Source: Glaciecola sp965660815 (GTDB lineage: Bacteria > Pseudomonadota > Gammaproteobacteria > Enterobacterales > Alteromonadaceae). Taken from it: a stretch of 64,000 nt of DNA. The position numbers and the translations under genes are program-made. Where the stretch lies: positions 62,001-126,000 of the forward strand of contig CBFIBG010000089.1 in assembly GCA_965660815.1 (NCBI GenBank), read 5' to 3'. Positions 35,708 to 45,011 of this stretch are shown one piece after another. Below the pieces are notes generated by a model that had not been told where the DNA came from, searched no databases, and saw only the letters and a list, made by a program, of their open reading frames with translations. How positions within the stretch are numbered: the first letter of the stretch is position 1; each line of letters starts with the position of its first letter.

Positions 35708-37285
35708 ATGAAGTTATCTGTTCGAATCAGTGTCGTTATTGGTGTTTTATCGTTGATGATTTCGACCGTATTTTCTAGTGTTAATTATTACTTTCAACTA
35801 CAAAAAACAACCACTCAATATCAGCAACTCACAAAGCAACTTGCCAATAATGCAGAAAGTACCAGTTCGATTGCCGCCTACTTGATAGACAAAGAACTTG
35901 GTCAGGAGGTAGTGAATGACTTAGTTGCGAATGACTTGATCACTGCGGCCTCTATCACAATTGTTGGAGAAGACACTGAAATAACCGCCGGTACTCACTC
36001 TGACTCTATTGACCTTATTAACTTGCCGTTAATGGACCCATTTGCCGATGAGGAAGTGATAGGCTCAATCCAACTTACTCCCAATATTGCTTTCATCGAG
36101 GCTCAAGCACAAAATGTTAGTTTGCAAAATGCATTTCTGTTGTTGGCTTTGAGCATTATTATTGCAATCTCTGTTGGCTATTACGTGCGCTTAAAACTGA
36201 CCTTACCTGTCAAGGAACTATCTCAAGCGCTCGGATTAATCGACACTAGCCAACCACTGCAGATGTCTCCCATTGATATTGGGTATAATGAGAAAGACGA
36301 AATAGGTGCGTTGTCGGAAAAAACCAACATTTTGATTCAAGCGTTGAAAAAGCAATTTTTATCCGAAAGGCAGTTGCGAGAAAGCACCGAAGAACTGCAG
36401 CGCCGGTTTCGACTATTGTTTGAACACGCCACCGCAGGTATCGCATTGCTGAGCCATGATGGAGTTGTCAAGATCGGCAATTCGGCGTTTCATCAATTGT
36501 TTGGAAAAAACGTAAGTGAGCAAAACTTTGCGAGTTTGTTTGAATCCCCCATGCTGGTTAGCAAACAGCTCAAAAAGCTGTATAAGGGCACACTCGAATC
36601 ACAAGTTGACATCGATTTGGTCCTGCTCGGTGAAAATGACAAGTGTTATGTCCACTGCCTTTTCTCGACCATCCATGATGTTCGGCGTCACGACAGAGAT
36701 AACACCGAACAGATGATTGAAGTCATAATGTACGATATCACTTATCGAAAACAGCGCGAGCAGAAGGCTCGCTACGAGGCCGATCACGATGCGTTAACTG
36801 GTTTGCTAAATCGTCGCTCAGGTACTAAAAAACTAAGTACTTTGTTGGCACAGCAGCAACAGGACAAAACCGATTTATTTGCTTTAATGATGGTAGACCT
36901 TGATAAATTTAAACCAATAAACGACACCTATGGGCATGATATCGGAGATTTAGTATTAAATACTATTAGCCAACGCATTAGTAGTTTATCAACTCAATTT
37001 GAGTCATTAACGATTAGATGGGGCGGGGATGAGTTTGTAATTGGCGTGCGAGTGCCCGATAAATTAGCAATTCAATCATATACGGAAGAATTGATAGAAA
37101 ATGTGTCGAGCCCTATAGAAGCAAACTCGACGTTAAATGTGCAAGTCGGCGCAAGTGTCGGCGTAGTAGTCATATCCAAGCAGCAATGCAAAAACATCGA
37201 TAGTTTAATCGGTCGAGCAGATGAGCTAATGTATGACACCAAACAGCAATGGGCCAAGCGCTACACCATTGTCGATTTTGCTTAG
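35708..37285 (+). CDS. HAMP-PAS-GGDEF membrane diguanylate cyclase
   Basis: 525 residues (an ATG two codons earlier, 35702, has a worse spacing to AAGAGGG). TM1 about 6-25, short periplasmic sensor about 26-140, TM2 about 140-162, HAMP about 163-220, coiled coil, PAS about 235-355, GGDEF about 365-525. The active-site loop is RWGGDEF and MMVDLDKFKPINDTYGHDIGD is intact, so it should make c-di-GMP. The RxxD product-inhibition site is absent (QFES at the expected place). It ends a three-gene operon with the PstS-like and porin-like genes, so its periplasmic sensor may read the PstS-like protein. Confidence 0.9.
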   Translation: MKLSVRISVVIGVLSLMISTVFSSVNYYFQLQKTTTQYQQLTKQLANNAESTSSIAAYLIDKELGQEVVNDLVANDLITAASITIVGEDTEITAGTHSDSIDLINLPLMDPFADEEVIGSIQLTPNIAFIEAQAQNVSLQNAFLLLALSIIIAISVGYYVRLKLTLPVKELSQALGLIDTSQPLQMSPIDIGYNEKDEIGALSEKTNILIQALKKQFLSERQLRESTEELQRRFRLLFEHATAGIALLSHDGVVKIGNSAFHQLFGKNVSEQNFASLFESPMLVSKQLKKLYKGTLESQVDIDLVLLGENDKCYVHCLFSTIHDVRRHDRDNTEQMIEVIMYDITYRKQREQKARYEADHDALTGLLNRRSGTKKLSTLLAQQQQDKTDLFALMMVDLDKFKPINDTYGHDIGDLVLNTISQRISSLSTQFESLTIRWGGDEFVIGVRVPDKLAIQSYTEELIENVSSPIEANSTLNVQVGASVGVVVISKQQCKNIDSLIGRADELMYDTKQQWAKRYTIVDFA

Positions 37286-37503
37286 TCAATCTCGAAATGG
37301 CTTTGACCATTATCTTGGTATGACATCTCTTAGCAAAACTTTATGTGTCTGCGACATTTAAAAAACGTGTTTATAACGATAGACGTGCTTTTAAAAGTGT
37401 GGAGACTTTTGTCATTTGACGTACCGATATATTTTAATCGGATAAAGGTTTACAATGTAAGACACAAACATTAACACGCTATGAATAAGAAAGTTGCCAC
37501 ATT

Positions 37504-37836
37504 ATGTCTTTACCGCCTTGTCCAACATGTCAATCTGAATACGTCTATGAAGACCAGCAACAATTTGTTTGTCCAGAATGCGGTTATGAATGGGATCCTA
37601 AAGAGTCGATTGAAGATGAGTTAATTATAAAAGACGCCAATGGGACCACACTTGCCAGTGGCGATAAAGTTACCGTTGTTAAAGATTTAAAAATCAAAGG
37701 CAGTTCTCAGGTCATCAAAATAGGCACTAAAGCCACAATAAAGCATATTTTGGATAAAAAAGATCATGAGTTAGATTGTAAGGTCGATGGTGTAGGCGAA
37801 ATGATGGTGACTGCCAAATTCGTCAAAAAGGCATAG
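37504..37836 (+). CDS. yjdM: YjdM/PhnA zinc-ribbon protein
   Basis: 110 residues with an N-terminal zinc ribbon (CPTCQSEYVYEDQQQFVCPECG) and a C-terminal SH3-like barrel (VVKDLKIKGSSQVIKIGTKA). This is the standard YjdM (formerly PhnA) layout. It is often called alkylphosphonate-uptake protein but that role is not established; it is cytoplasmic. Single-gene unit. Confidence 0.93.
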   Translation: MSLPPCPTCQSEYVYEDQQQFVCPECGYEWDPKESIEDELIIKDANGTTLASGDKVTVVKDLKIKGSSQVIKIGTKATIKHILDKKDHELDCKVDGVGEMMVTAKFVKKA

Positions 37837-37872
37837 CACAGCTTTGTCAGCCAAACTTCAGTCTAAATCAAC

Positions 37873-40251
37873 CTAAGCGGCACGTGTTGCAAATCGTTTC
37901 AACAACACGGGCAACAGTAACATATCAATGAGCATCGCCAGCACCATGCTTGCAGCGGTGAGCATACCAAAATACACGCTTGGCAAGAAATCAGATAACC
38001 CAAACATACTAAAGCCAAGTGATATCACTAGACTGGTGAGTAATATTGCCAATCCAGTATGAGAAAACGGGTATTTGAGCGTCTCGTCCGTTTTAGAAGA
38101 CAGATACGCTTTGACAAAATGTATGGTGTCATCCACCGCTATCCCCATTGCAATAGCGGCTATAGTAATTGTCATTAGATCTAAGGGAAGGCCAATCCAG
38201 CCGATACCACCCAATAAAATACCGGTGACCATAATATTTGGAATAATGGCTATCACAGCGATCTTAAGTGACTTAAACACCAACCACATCACTAACGTTA
38301 AGGCCACAAAGACTATTCCTAATGTTTTTATTTGTGAATCAAAAAGCCGAGACAAGATATCTTGATATAAAACAAATAAGCCAGTTAATTGATAAGAATC
38401 TGGATCTAGTCCTGTTGATTGCAGATCGTTTCGGAAATTGTTCAGAAAGCTAGCCCGGTTTAATCCTTCGGTAGTGTCTTGAACTCGTATACTGACTCGC
38501 AACTGTTCAGCATCTTCATTAAAGTATGATCCAATAAGTTGATTCGCGACTTGTTTATCCAGCATTTCAAATACAGCGTCTAACTCGTATTCAGTGAGAG
38601 GTTTATCGTTGTTTAACTGTCGACCAAGAGTAGTAAAGTTAATAAGAGACGTGACATTACCGGTAGCCTCAAAAGAGTCTGACACCTTATGAGCCAAATG
38701 CAATCGATTCACATTATCTGCCGATAGCACTAAGTCTTTGATTTGCAGAGACTCGTCTACTTCTAAAGTCACGTCTAGTGGAGTTGATCCTCCAAACTCT
38801 TGGTCAATAAATTTTAGCTCTTGATAGACGGTAGTGTCTTTCGCAAAATAGTGGATAAAACTATTTTCTACCGATAGTCTGCTTATACCTACTGTCATAA
38901 CAATGGCGAAAATGACGATACAAAATGAGATAGATTTGGGAGAGTTAAGTACCGCTTTTCTAAACATATCCGTCATCCAAACCAAGAGCCCTAGTTCTTC
39001 AGATTCTTTTTTTGAAGTAAATTTACTCAAAATTGCTGGAAATAATATCAGGCTTACTGCCATGGTATACAAGGTTGCCAAAAGCATCATAGTCCCAAAA
39101 TCTATAACTGGTTGTATCCCACTAAATATAAGAGATGCAAATCCCACAGACGTTGTAAGCGCGGCGTAAAAGCAGGGCATTAGCTTTTCATTCAACATCA
39201 GCTTTACGCGCTCTTTTTGGCTACCCGATGTATTATCCCTCGATACCTGTCTAAAACAAAAAATTAGGTGCAACATAACTGCTAACGTTAATATCAACTG
39301 TAATGCAATGAAATTTGCAGATATGACTGTGGTTTGCATATTTAGAAACCCAAAAGTACCTATGGACAGCAACACTGATACTGAGCAGGCTAGCATGGGG
39401 AATAGCACCCAATGAATACGTCTAAATGCGATTAGTAAGATAATCGCTATCAAGGTAAAAATTAAGCTACCAAATGTGATTAAATCCCCTCTCACAATTT
39501 CGATTAAGTGCTGACCCACCACATAACTTCCTCCTAAGTACGTATTTGCTTGATTGGCATATTCAGACCGAGCTTGGTTGATCTTATCAATCTCTTGTTG
39601 CCTTGTTTTTTCCATCTCAGTTACTAAGGGTTCGGCTTGAGATTCTAATGTTTCAAGTTGTTCTAATTCATCAGAATTAAGTTCTCTATCGAGCGTTATT
39701 TTTTGGATGTCCAATATCTCTTCTTGAAGGCGCTTTAATTCCTCATTTGTTTTAAAAACAATTTGAATGGCGACCGCACTCTGGTCCTTATTTATCAATA
39801 AGTCGGTGTAAATTGGGTGGTCTTTGAGCATCTGCTGCATTGCTGGTAATGAGTAGTTTTGCTGTGTGTAAGTCAAATCAGCAATGTTGCCTGACATGTA
39901 GTTACCGCTTGATTCGATTAACGGTACGTTTAGTATGCTATTTATTGATGTGACTCTTTCTAACTGATTGATTTGGTCAGTAAGCGACTGTAAATCGTTA
40001 AATGTTTGCTCTGAAAAAACGTCAAATTTGGTTGGCTGGTATGCAAGGAGTATAAATTCTTGAGTGTCGAAAGTCTGGCTTACCACTTGGCTTTTCACAA
40101 ACAACTCATTATTTTTTGTAAGCAATGTGTCAGCGGACGCGTTTATCTTAAATTGAGTTGCGTAATAAGCAGCAGTAGCGCATAGCAATACAAAGCAGAT
40201 AATAATCAAACCTGCCCTGTTAATAACAAAATTAGTAAAAGCCGTTTTCAT
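37873..40251 (-). CDS. RND superfamily MMPL-type transporter
   Basis: 792 residues. TM1 about 12-34, a large periplasmic domain (about 35-225) with an acidic helical segment rich in Glu (RLQEEILDIQKITLDRELNSDELEQLE region), TMs 2-6, a second periplasmic domain and TMs 8-12. Motifs VDDTIHFVKAYL and GIAVDD mark the sterol-sensing/MMPL type of the RND family, which moves lipids or hopanoids rather than drugs. The gene begins 2 bases after the mlaA stop, with AAAGGA in the end of mlaA, so the two are coupled and likely act together on outer-membrane lipid. Confidence 0.9.
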   Translation of the reverse strand: MKTAFTNFVINRAGLIIICFVLLCATAAYYATQFKINASADTLLTKNNELFVKSQVVSQTFDTQEFILLAYQPTKFDVFSEQTFNDLQSLTDQINQLERVTSINSILNVPLIESSGNYMSGNIADLTYTQQNYSLPAMQQMLKDHPIYTDLLINKDQSAVAIQIVFKTNEELKRLQEEILDIQKITLDRELNSDELEQLETLESQAEPLVTEMEKTRQQEIDKINQARSEYANQANTYLGGSYVVGQHLIEIVRGDLITFGSLIFTLIAIILLIAFRRIHWVLFPMLACSVSVLLSIGTFGFLNMQTTVISANFIALQLILTLAVMLHLIFCFRQVSRDNTSGSQKERVKLMLNEKLMPCFYAALTTSVGFASLIFSGIQPVIDFGTMMLLATLYTMAVSLILFPAILSKFTSKKESEELGLLVWMTDMFRKAVLNSPKSISFCIVIFAIVMTVGISRLSVENSFIHYFAKDTTVYQELKFIDQEFGGSTPLDVTLEVDESLQIKDLVLSADNVNRLHLAHKVSDSFEATGNVTSLINFTTLGRQLNNDKPLTEYELDAVFEMLDKQVANQLIGSYFNEDAEQLRVSIRVQDTTEGLNRASFLNNFRNDLQSTGLDPDSYQLTGLFVLYQDILSRLFDSQIKTLGIVFVALTLVMWLVFKSLKIAVIAIIPNIMVTGILLGGIGWIGLPLDLMTITIAAIAMGIAVDDTIHFVKAYLSSKTDETLKYPFSHTGLAILLTSLVISLGFSMFGLSDFLPSVYFGMLTAASMVLAMLIDMLLLPVLLKRFATRAA

Positions 40252-40253
40252 AA

Positions 40254-41210
40254 TCAATCCTTTGAACCGTCGCGCTTGAACCACTGGCCTTTTTGTTTTT
40301 CCCTTGCAATTTCGTCACGATTTTTTGATTGAACATGTTGGTTTCTAAAGTAAATATAAGGATCTTCCGCTTGTGCTCTTAGAGTCTCGTAAAGCTCTGT
40401 TTGATAGCTAAAATCGTGTACGCCGTTTGTTACTTGAATTGCCGTGTTTTCAGGAGATGAAATTGCCAGGTTAACAGGATGAAAAACGCCTTCTACTATT
40501 GTTGATGCGGACCTTTTTATATCTGCTGGACCAAACACGGGAAGTACTATATATGCTCCATCCCCTACCGAGTATTCGGTAAGCAAATTAGCTAATGTTT
40601 TGTGAGAAGGCTTTATATCAAACCAACGGTCAGCTACGTCAAATATACCCAGCACACCAATGGTAGAATTCAACAGAAATCTAGCTAAATTACGAGAGGC
40701 TGCTTTTCCTTCTAGGGACAATGCATTATTCACAAAATTGAGAGGCTCTCTTAAATTACTGAATATATTGTCGACATTATCTTTAGCTTTATCTGGAATA
40801 ATGTAATCGTAGCCGTTTGCGACCGGAATAAGTACATAAGAATAGAAACCATGGTTAAACTTGAATATTACTCGATTAATTGGTTCAAGCGGGTCGTAAT
40901 AGTTACCCTCAAAGTCCTTAGATTCTCTACTCTCACTTGCCACTGTGGCATCTGTGGCTGACACAACGGTTGGCTCTATCTCTAGACTTCCTTGTGACGT
41001 ATCTATTTCAGTTTTTTGCTGGGTTGAAAGTTGAACTAGTGATTCATTTTCGTTGGCTTTCTGCTCATTGTCTCTTTCATTTTGTGAGTTTTGTTTTATC
41101 TCGCTTTGCGCTGATTTAGCCTGTTGATTATTTGCACACCCTAACGTAAACACAGATGTCATTAGCAAAAATATCGCGATCCTTAATTGCATTGTGTATT
41201 GTAAAATCAT
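40254..41210 (-). CDS. mlaA: MlaA (VacJ) outer-membrane lipid-asymmetry lipoprotein
   Basis: 318 residues. Lipobox FTLGC (C25), a long polar Gln/Glu-rich linker (about 30-90), then the MlaA domain (about 95-300): YDPLEPINRVIFKFNHGFYSYVLIP, NFVNNALSLEGKAASRNLARFLLNSTIG, EYSVGDGAYIVLPVFGPADIKR. MlaA pulls mislocalised phospholipid from the outer leaflet. In this genome it pairs with an RND/MMPL transporter rather than the MlaBCDEF set, which is not in the window. Confidence 0.94.
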   Translation of the reverse strand: MILQYTMQLRIAIFLLMTSVFTLGCANNQQAKSAQSEIKQNSQNERDNEQKANENESLVQLSTQQKTEIDTSQGSLEIEPTVVSATDATVASESRESKDFEGNYYDPLEPINRVIFKFNHGFYSYVLIPVANGYDYIIPDKAKDNVDNIFSNLREPLNFVNNALSLEGKAASRNLARFLLNSTIGVLGIFDVADRWFDIKPSHKTLANLLTEYSVGDGAYIVLPVFGPADIKRSASTIVEGVFHPVNLAISSPENTAIQVTNGVHDFSYQTELYETLRAQAEDPYIYFRNQHVQSKNRDEIAREKQKGQWFKRDGSKD

Positions 41211-41313
41211 GGGTTTCTCGCTCCTGTCTAAAAGACTGTATTATTCTTGCCACAACTCACAGGTTCATTGTTGTAATTAACCTCAATGAACCGTCTAACT
41301 GACACTTCTAATA

Positions 41314-42060
41314 TTAAGGCGCCTCTCTTTGTTCGCAGAGTTTTAGCTTATGCGTCGCATTTTCATCCATGTGCTTATGAGTTTTTACTCTTGGCGAAAC
41401 GTCACTCATTTTGTCAGCAATTAGATGGTTTATTTCTCGATGTGTCATTTCATCGGCTCGAATTACTCTGATAACATCAAGAAGCGTAGCATTATCGGGC
41501 AGGTCCCAATATTCAATTGCTATGTCTGGAGCATTCACATTTTCAACTTCCCCCGCCTCTATTAAATCAGCATATTGGGAATAGCTAACAACCGCTTCCT
41601 CTTCCAGATAACCCACTATCCTGTGCGCGGTTTTTGGAAAAAACAGATATAAAATTAAATAGGATAGATAGAAAAAGAATTGGGTAATTATCACTAGAAA
41701 ACGTTCAAAAGCGTTTGGTTTGGCTATCTGAATGAAGGTCATTAAATGCATGCGTTCATTTTCTGCTTCATCTAACAAGGTGCGGATCCACCCCTCGTCG
41801 TCTTCCATCTTTCGCAAACTTTTTAAATGCAACATGGCACCGCCGACCATACCTGGAACGGCGGCAACAGTTTCTAAAACAACCGCTCTGTGTCCGTAGC
41901 GGTTTGAAAATAAAGCGTCAGCAAAAAACCTTAAGCACTTAACAAACATTAATGCGACTTTGTCGCTTAAACCTCTTGGTTCATGATGCGCGAATGTATC
42001 CTCTGCGTGGTCTTTAGAATCATCATCGCTACTATGTTTTTCTTCGGGCGTAAACTTCAT
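41314..42060 (-). CDS. aox: Alternative oxidase (di-iron ubiquinol oxidase)
   Basis: 248 residues. It carries all AOX hallmarks: LETVA (E63), NERMHL (E102, H105), LEEEA (152-156) and RADEMTH (E204, H207), which supply the four Glu and two His of the di-iron centre. Two hydrophobic helices (about 55-75 and 122-142) attach it to the inner-membrane cytoplasmic face. It oxidises ubiquinol with oxygen without proton pumping and resists cyanide and nitric oxide. AOX is common in plants and fungi but uncommon in bacteria (Novosphingobium, Vibrio fischeri). No NO-sensor site was recognised upstream. Confidence 0.95.
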   Translation of the reverse strand: MKFTPEEKHSSDDDSKDHAEDTFAHHEPRGLSDKVALMFVKCLRFFADALFSNRYGHRAVVLETVAAVPGMVGGAMLHLKSLRKMEDDEGWIRTLLDEAENERMHLMTFIQIAKPNAFERFLVIITQFFFYLSYLILYLFFPKTAHRIVGYLEEEAVVSYSQYADLIEAGEVENVNAPDIAIEYWDLPDNATLLDVIRVIRADEMTHREINHLIADKMSDVSPRVKTHKHMDENATHKLKLCEQREAP

Positions 42061-42210
42061 ACTGGTAAGGCTTCATCTACTGTAAACTGCAACACGTTAA
42101 AATTAGATTCTTAATACTGCGCCGGAGCCTTATCAATCAAACCACTATGACGCACATGCGCTTTTTAATGACACTGTGCTGTTTGATATCACTCGCGGCG
42201 AATTGCGGCG

Positions 42211-42753
42211 TTATGAATCGTCCATTACCTTGATTCGATTGACTACTCGCTCAACATCTTGGGCATTTTGAGCAAGAGTCGCTGCAAGCTCTTTTTCCGC
42301 TCTTGAGGCCACCATTCCGCTTAATGTGACCACACCTTGGTCAACGTCCACCGAAATATCTGTACCTGATGTTTCGTCATTGAACAGCAACCTACTTTTG
42401 ACAACAGCGCTTATCTTTATGTCTGTTAGCTCCCCAGTATCATCCATTGAGTAGCTAGAATTCATGACCGTAAGCTCATTGTTAACCGATTCAACACCGT
42501 CTATGCCTTCAATCAGTTCACCAGCCAAGTCTTTTTCTGTCTCGTTATTCACCGTGCCAGTTAAGGTCACTATCTTATTATTAACGTCTGTGTTGATTTC
42601 AAACGAATTTAAGTTTGTGTTAAATAATATTACGCTTTCGGCTTTACCATCTATCCAAGCGTCTTTTGCGTCATTTTCCCAATTATTGTCAGTGGAGTAG
42701 GCAGTGGTAGTCATACTAGAAACTAACGCTAAAGCCATAAGTGACCGTTTCAT
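42211..42753 (-). CDS. Periplasmic double-BON domain protein (OsmY-like)
   Basis: 180 residues from the ATG at 42753, which has GAGGAG upstream. Signal peptide about 1-20 (VSSMTTTAYS). Two BON domains follow: about 40-95 (VNNKIVTLTGTVNNETEKDLAGELIEGIDGVESVNNELTV) and about 105-178 (DISVDVDQGVVTLSGMVASRAEKELAATLAQ). BON proteins bind phospholipid and help envelope integrity under osmotic or acid stress. It lies upstream of aox on the same strand but 150 bases apart, so co-regulation is not shown. Confidence 0.9.
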   Translation of the reverse strand: MKRSLMALALVSSMTTTAYSTDNNWENDAKDAWIDGKAESVILFNTNLNSFEINTDVNNKIVTLTGTVNNETEKDLAGELIEGIDGVESVNNELTVMNSSYSMDDTGELTDIKISAVVKSRLLFNDETSGTDISVDVDQGVVTLSGMVASRAEKELAATLAQNAQDVERVVNRIKVMDDS

Positions 42754-43159
42754 AAGAATCTCCTCAATGGTTTGCAATCACTACAAATTGCGATTACTTA
42801 AATCCGTAATTGGCGAATTGATTTCTTGATTGCGAAAAGCTTGCCAAGCATAAGCTACTGATTTTTATGGATTGAGATAGCAAGTAAGAAAATGATTATG
42901 AAAAAGTTTCTATCGGTTGAGTACTTTTTACTGAACGTCAAAAGTCGCGGTACAAATCCGTAAGTGAATATACCGATTCAATAAAGGCTTGTGAGAGAAT
43001 GAAAAAACAGATCGGTTAACTTTATCAATCTAAGCACCAAAACCAACAGTCAATATCGACGACGGTAAGCGCAAGCAACTAATGAGTCGAAAAACGGGCG
43101 AACAAACTGGTCTACGCTTAGCGTAATATAAAATGATTATCCGATGTACTATACCGAGG
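42754..43159. other. Intergenic region, 406 bp
   Basis: Between two minus-strand genes. It holds the promoter region of the BON gene near 42754-42900. No terminator with a T tract or conserved RNA was recognised in the rest. Confidence 0.45.
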
Positions 43160-44188
43160 TTATTTTAATTCCAATTCGTACACAACATCGTGAGACGTAA
43201 GAAACAGTCTTTTTTCATCTTGTGAGAACGCTAAGTTCGCAGTGGCTTTATCCAGTTTAACGTGCGCCATTAAGTCCCCATTGGGAGCAAAAATATAAAT
43301 TCCACCAGGCCCAGTCGCAAATATATTGCCTGATGAATGAAGCTTTAAGCCATCAGGCAAACCTCGTGCTTTTGTTTTATGTTCAATGGTGGATGGGTCG
43401 AAAAAAAGGCGCTTATTTACTAACATCCCATTGTTTGTTACGTCAAATACTACCCATTTAGGCATTTTCGAGTCAGATACCGCTACAATTACCTGAGTTT
43501 CGTCTTGGTTAAAGATAATGCCATTGGGGTAGGTTAAACTCTTATCTAACAGCGAGACTTCGCCACTGGGAGACAGTTTAAACACACCTTGAAAATCTAA
43601 CTCTTTGTATTGGCTGTTCATCCCACCTTCCAGGCCATAGGGTGGATCCGTAAAATACAGGTCGCCGTTTGAGTGATAGATAGCATCATTAGGACTATTA
43701 AATCGCTTTCCATCATATTGCGACGCCAAGATTTTGAACTTAGCTTTAGGCTCGACCAGACTAGAATCCATAACGACCACTCTTCTATCTCCATGTTGAA
43801 GAATTACAAGTTCCCCAGACGAATTTAACAATAAGCCATTGGAGCCTGAGGCACTGTCATGCTTTTTGACGCCGGTTGCGCCAGACGGCTGTAGATAAGT
43901 TGATAAGCCTTCTGTGTCGCTGTATTTCATAATTCGATTATTTGGCACGTCTGAGAATAGCCAATAATTCCCGCTTTCTATCCATAAAGGACCTTCCGAC
44001 CATTTAAAGCCAGATGCTTTTTGCTCTAGCTTGGCTTTAGGGTCTATGAAGTCTAGCGCTCGTTCATCATAAATTTCAATATTCAGTGGTATCGTTTTCA
44101 TTTCATCAGCAAATGCACTGCTACTTACCAAACATAATGCCACTAAAATTAAGCGAACCAATCGTTGCGTCTGCACTTCAAATTTCAA
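43160..44188 (-). CDS. SMP-30/gluconolactonase/LRE family protein, secreted
   Basis: 342 residues, signal peptide about 1-27 (VALCLVSSSAFA). Six-bladed beta-propeller with the calcium/active-site residues of SMP-30 lactonases: the Glu in KWSEGPLW, NSPNDAIYHSNGDLYFTDPPYG, YPNGIIFNQDE and LPDGLKLHSSGNIFATG. It probably hydrolyses a sugar lactone in the periplasm. Substrate unknown. Confidence 0.9.
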   Translation of the reverse strand: MKFEVQTQRLVRLILVALCLVSSSAFADEMKTIPLNIEIYDERALDFIDPKAKLEQKASGFKWSEGPLWIESGNYWLFSDVPNNRIMKYSDTEGLSTYLQPSGATGVKKHDSASGSNGLLLNSSGELVILQHGDRRVVVMDSSLVEPKAKFKILASQYDGKRFNSPNDAIYHSNGDLYFTDPPYGLEGGMNSQYKELDFQGVFKLSPSGEVSLLDKSLTYPNGIIFNQDETQVIVAVSDSKMPKWVVFDVTNNGMLVNKRLFFDPSTIEHKTKARGLPDGLKLHSSGNIFATGPGGIYIFAPNGDLMAHVKLDKATANLAFSQDEKRLFLTSHDVVYELELK

Positions 44189-44476
44189 TTAAATCTTCCT
44201 CTTTTATACTTTTATGGACGTAATACTGTCATTGTGTTACCTGATAAGAAGCACCGCTTTTTTTGTTTGTTTCAGCGATAGCATGTTGATTTATTTTCAA
44301 TTATAGTAAAACAATGGTGATACGCCATACTTTGATACAGGATTTAAATGATTGCGGTCTCAGTGTCTGCTCCTTGTTTTGTCTTCGAACGCCAGCGAGC
44401 CAAAGAAGAATTCTCAAGTGAGCGTAAAAGACAATTCGCACAGCCAGAGTACGCGTAAGGAAGTACAGTTCAATTT

Positions 44477-44983
44477 ATGAATAAAAAAGGGTTTACACTT
44501 GTCGAGCTAATCGTTGTTATATTAGTTGTGGGCGTATTGGCAGTGGTTGTGGCGCCTAAATTTACCGACATCAGTTCAGATGCAAAACGAGCGAAACTGA
44601 ATGCCTTAGCTGCTAGCATCAAATCTACGGCAAAATTAGCGAAGGCAAAGGCCTTAGCAAGTGGGTTAATCGCGGCAAAAAGCAATCCGGGCGGCTCTGG
44701 TCAAGTAATGTATGCAATAGACTTTGGCTTTGGCGTTACCGAAGTTGATTGGCGCAATTTGTGTCCAGAATCAAGAGCTGAGGTGGGTGATAAATTGGGA
44801 ATGCTTGATTTTTTAGACATCGAAAGTCAAGAGTTTGAAGTCTATATTACTAATACGTATTTGTTTATCGGTTATGACATTCCTGATAATAGGCTTGATC
44901 CAAATGAACGCGGCTGTTACATCATATACGATTCAATGGGCACTCCAGAATGTACAGTGCAAGTAATAGACAACGCCTGTTAA
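44477..44983 (+). CDS. Type IV pilin-like (MSHA-type) protein
   Basis: 168 residues. Prepilin signal MNKKG-FTLVELIVVILVVGVLAVVVAPKF with cleavage after Gly5 and the conserved Glu5 of the mature protein; Cys residues near the C-terminus (RGCYIIYDS, PECTVQVIDNAC) form the D-loop pattern of MSHA-like pilins. No assembly genes (pilB/C/D, msh) are nearby, so it is an orphan that must use machinery elsewhere. Immediately followed by a flavin reductase gene. Confidence 0.88.
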   Translation: MNKKGFTLVELIVVILVVGVLAVVVAPKFTDISSDAKRAKLNALAASIKSTAKLAKAKALASGLIAAKSNPGGSGQVMYAIDFGFGVTEVDWRNLCPESRAEVGDKLGMLDFLDIESQEFEVYITNTYLFIGYDIPDNRLDPNERGCYIIYDSMGTPECTVQVIDNAC

Positions 44984-45011
44984 TCATTTAACTAAAGAGA
45001 ATGGACAAAAT

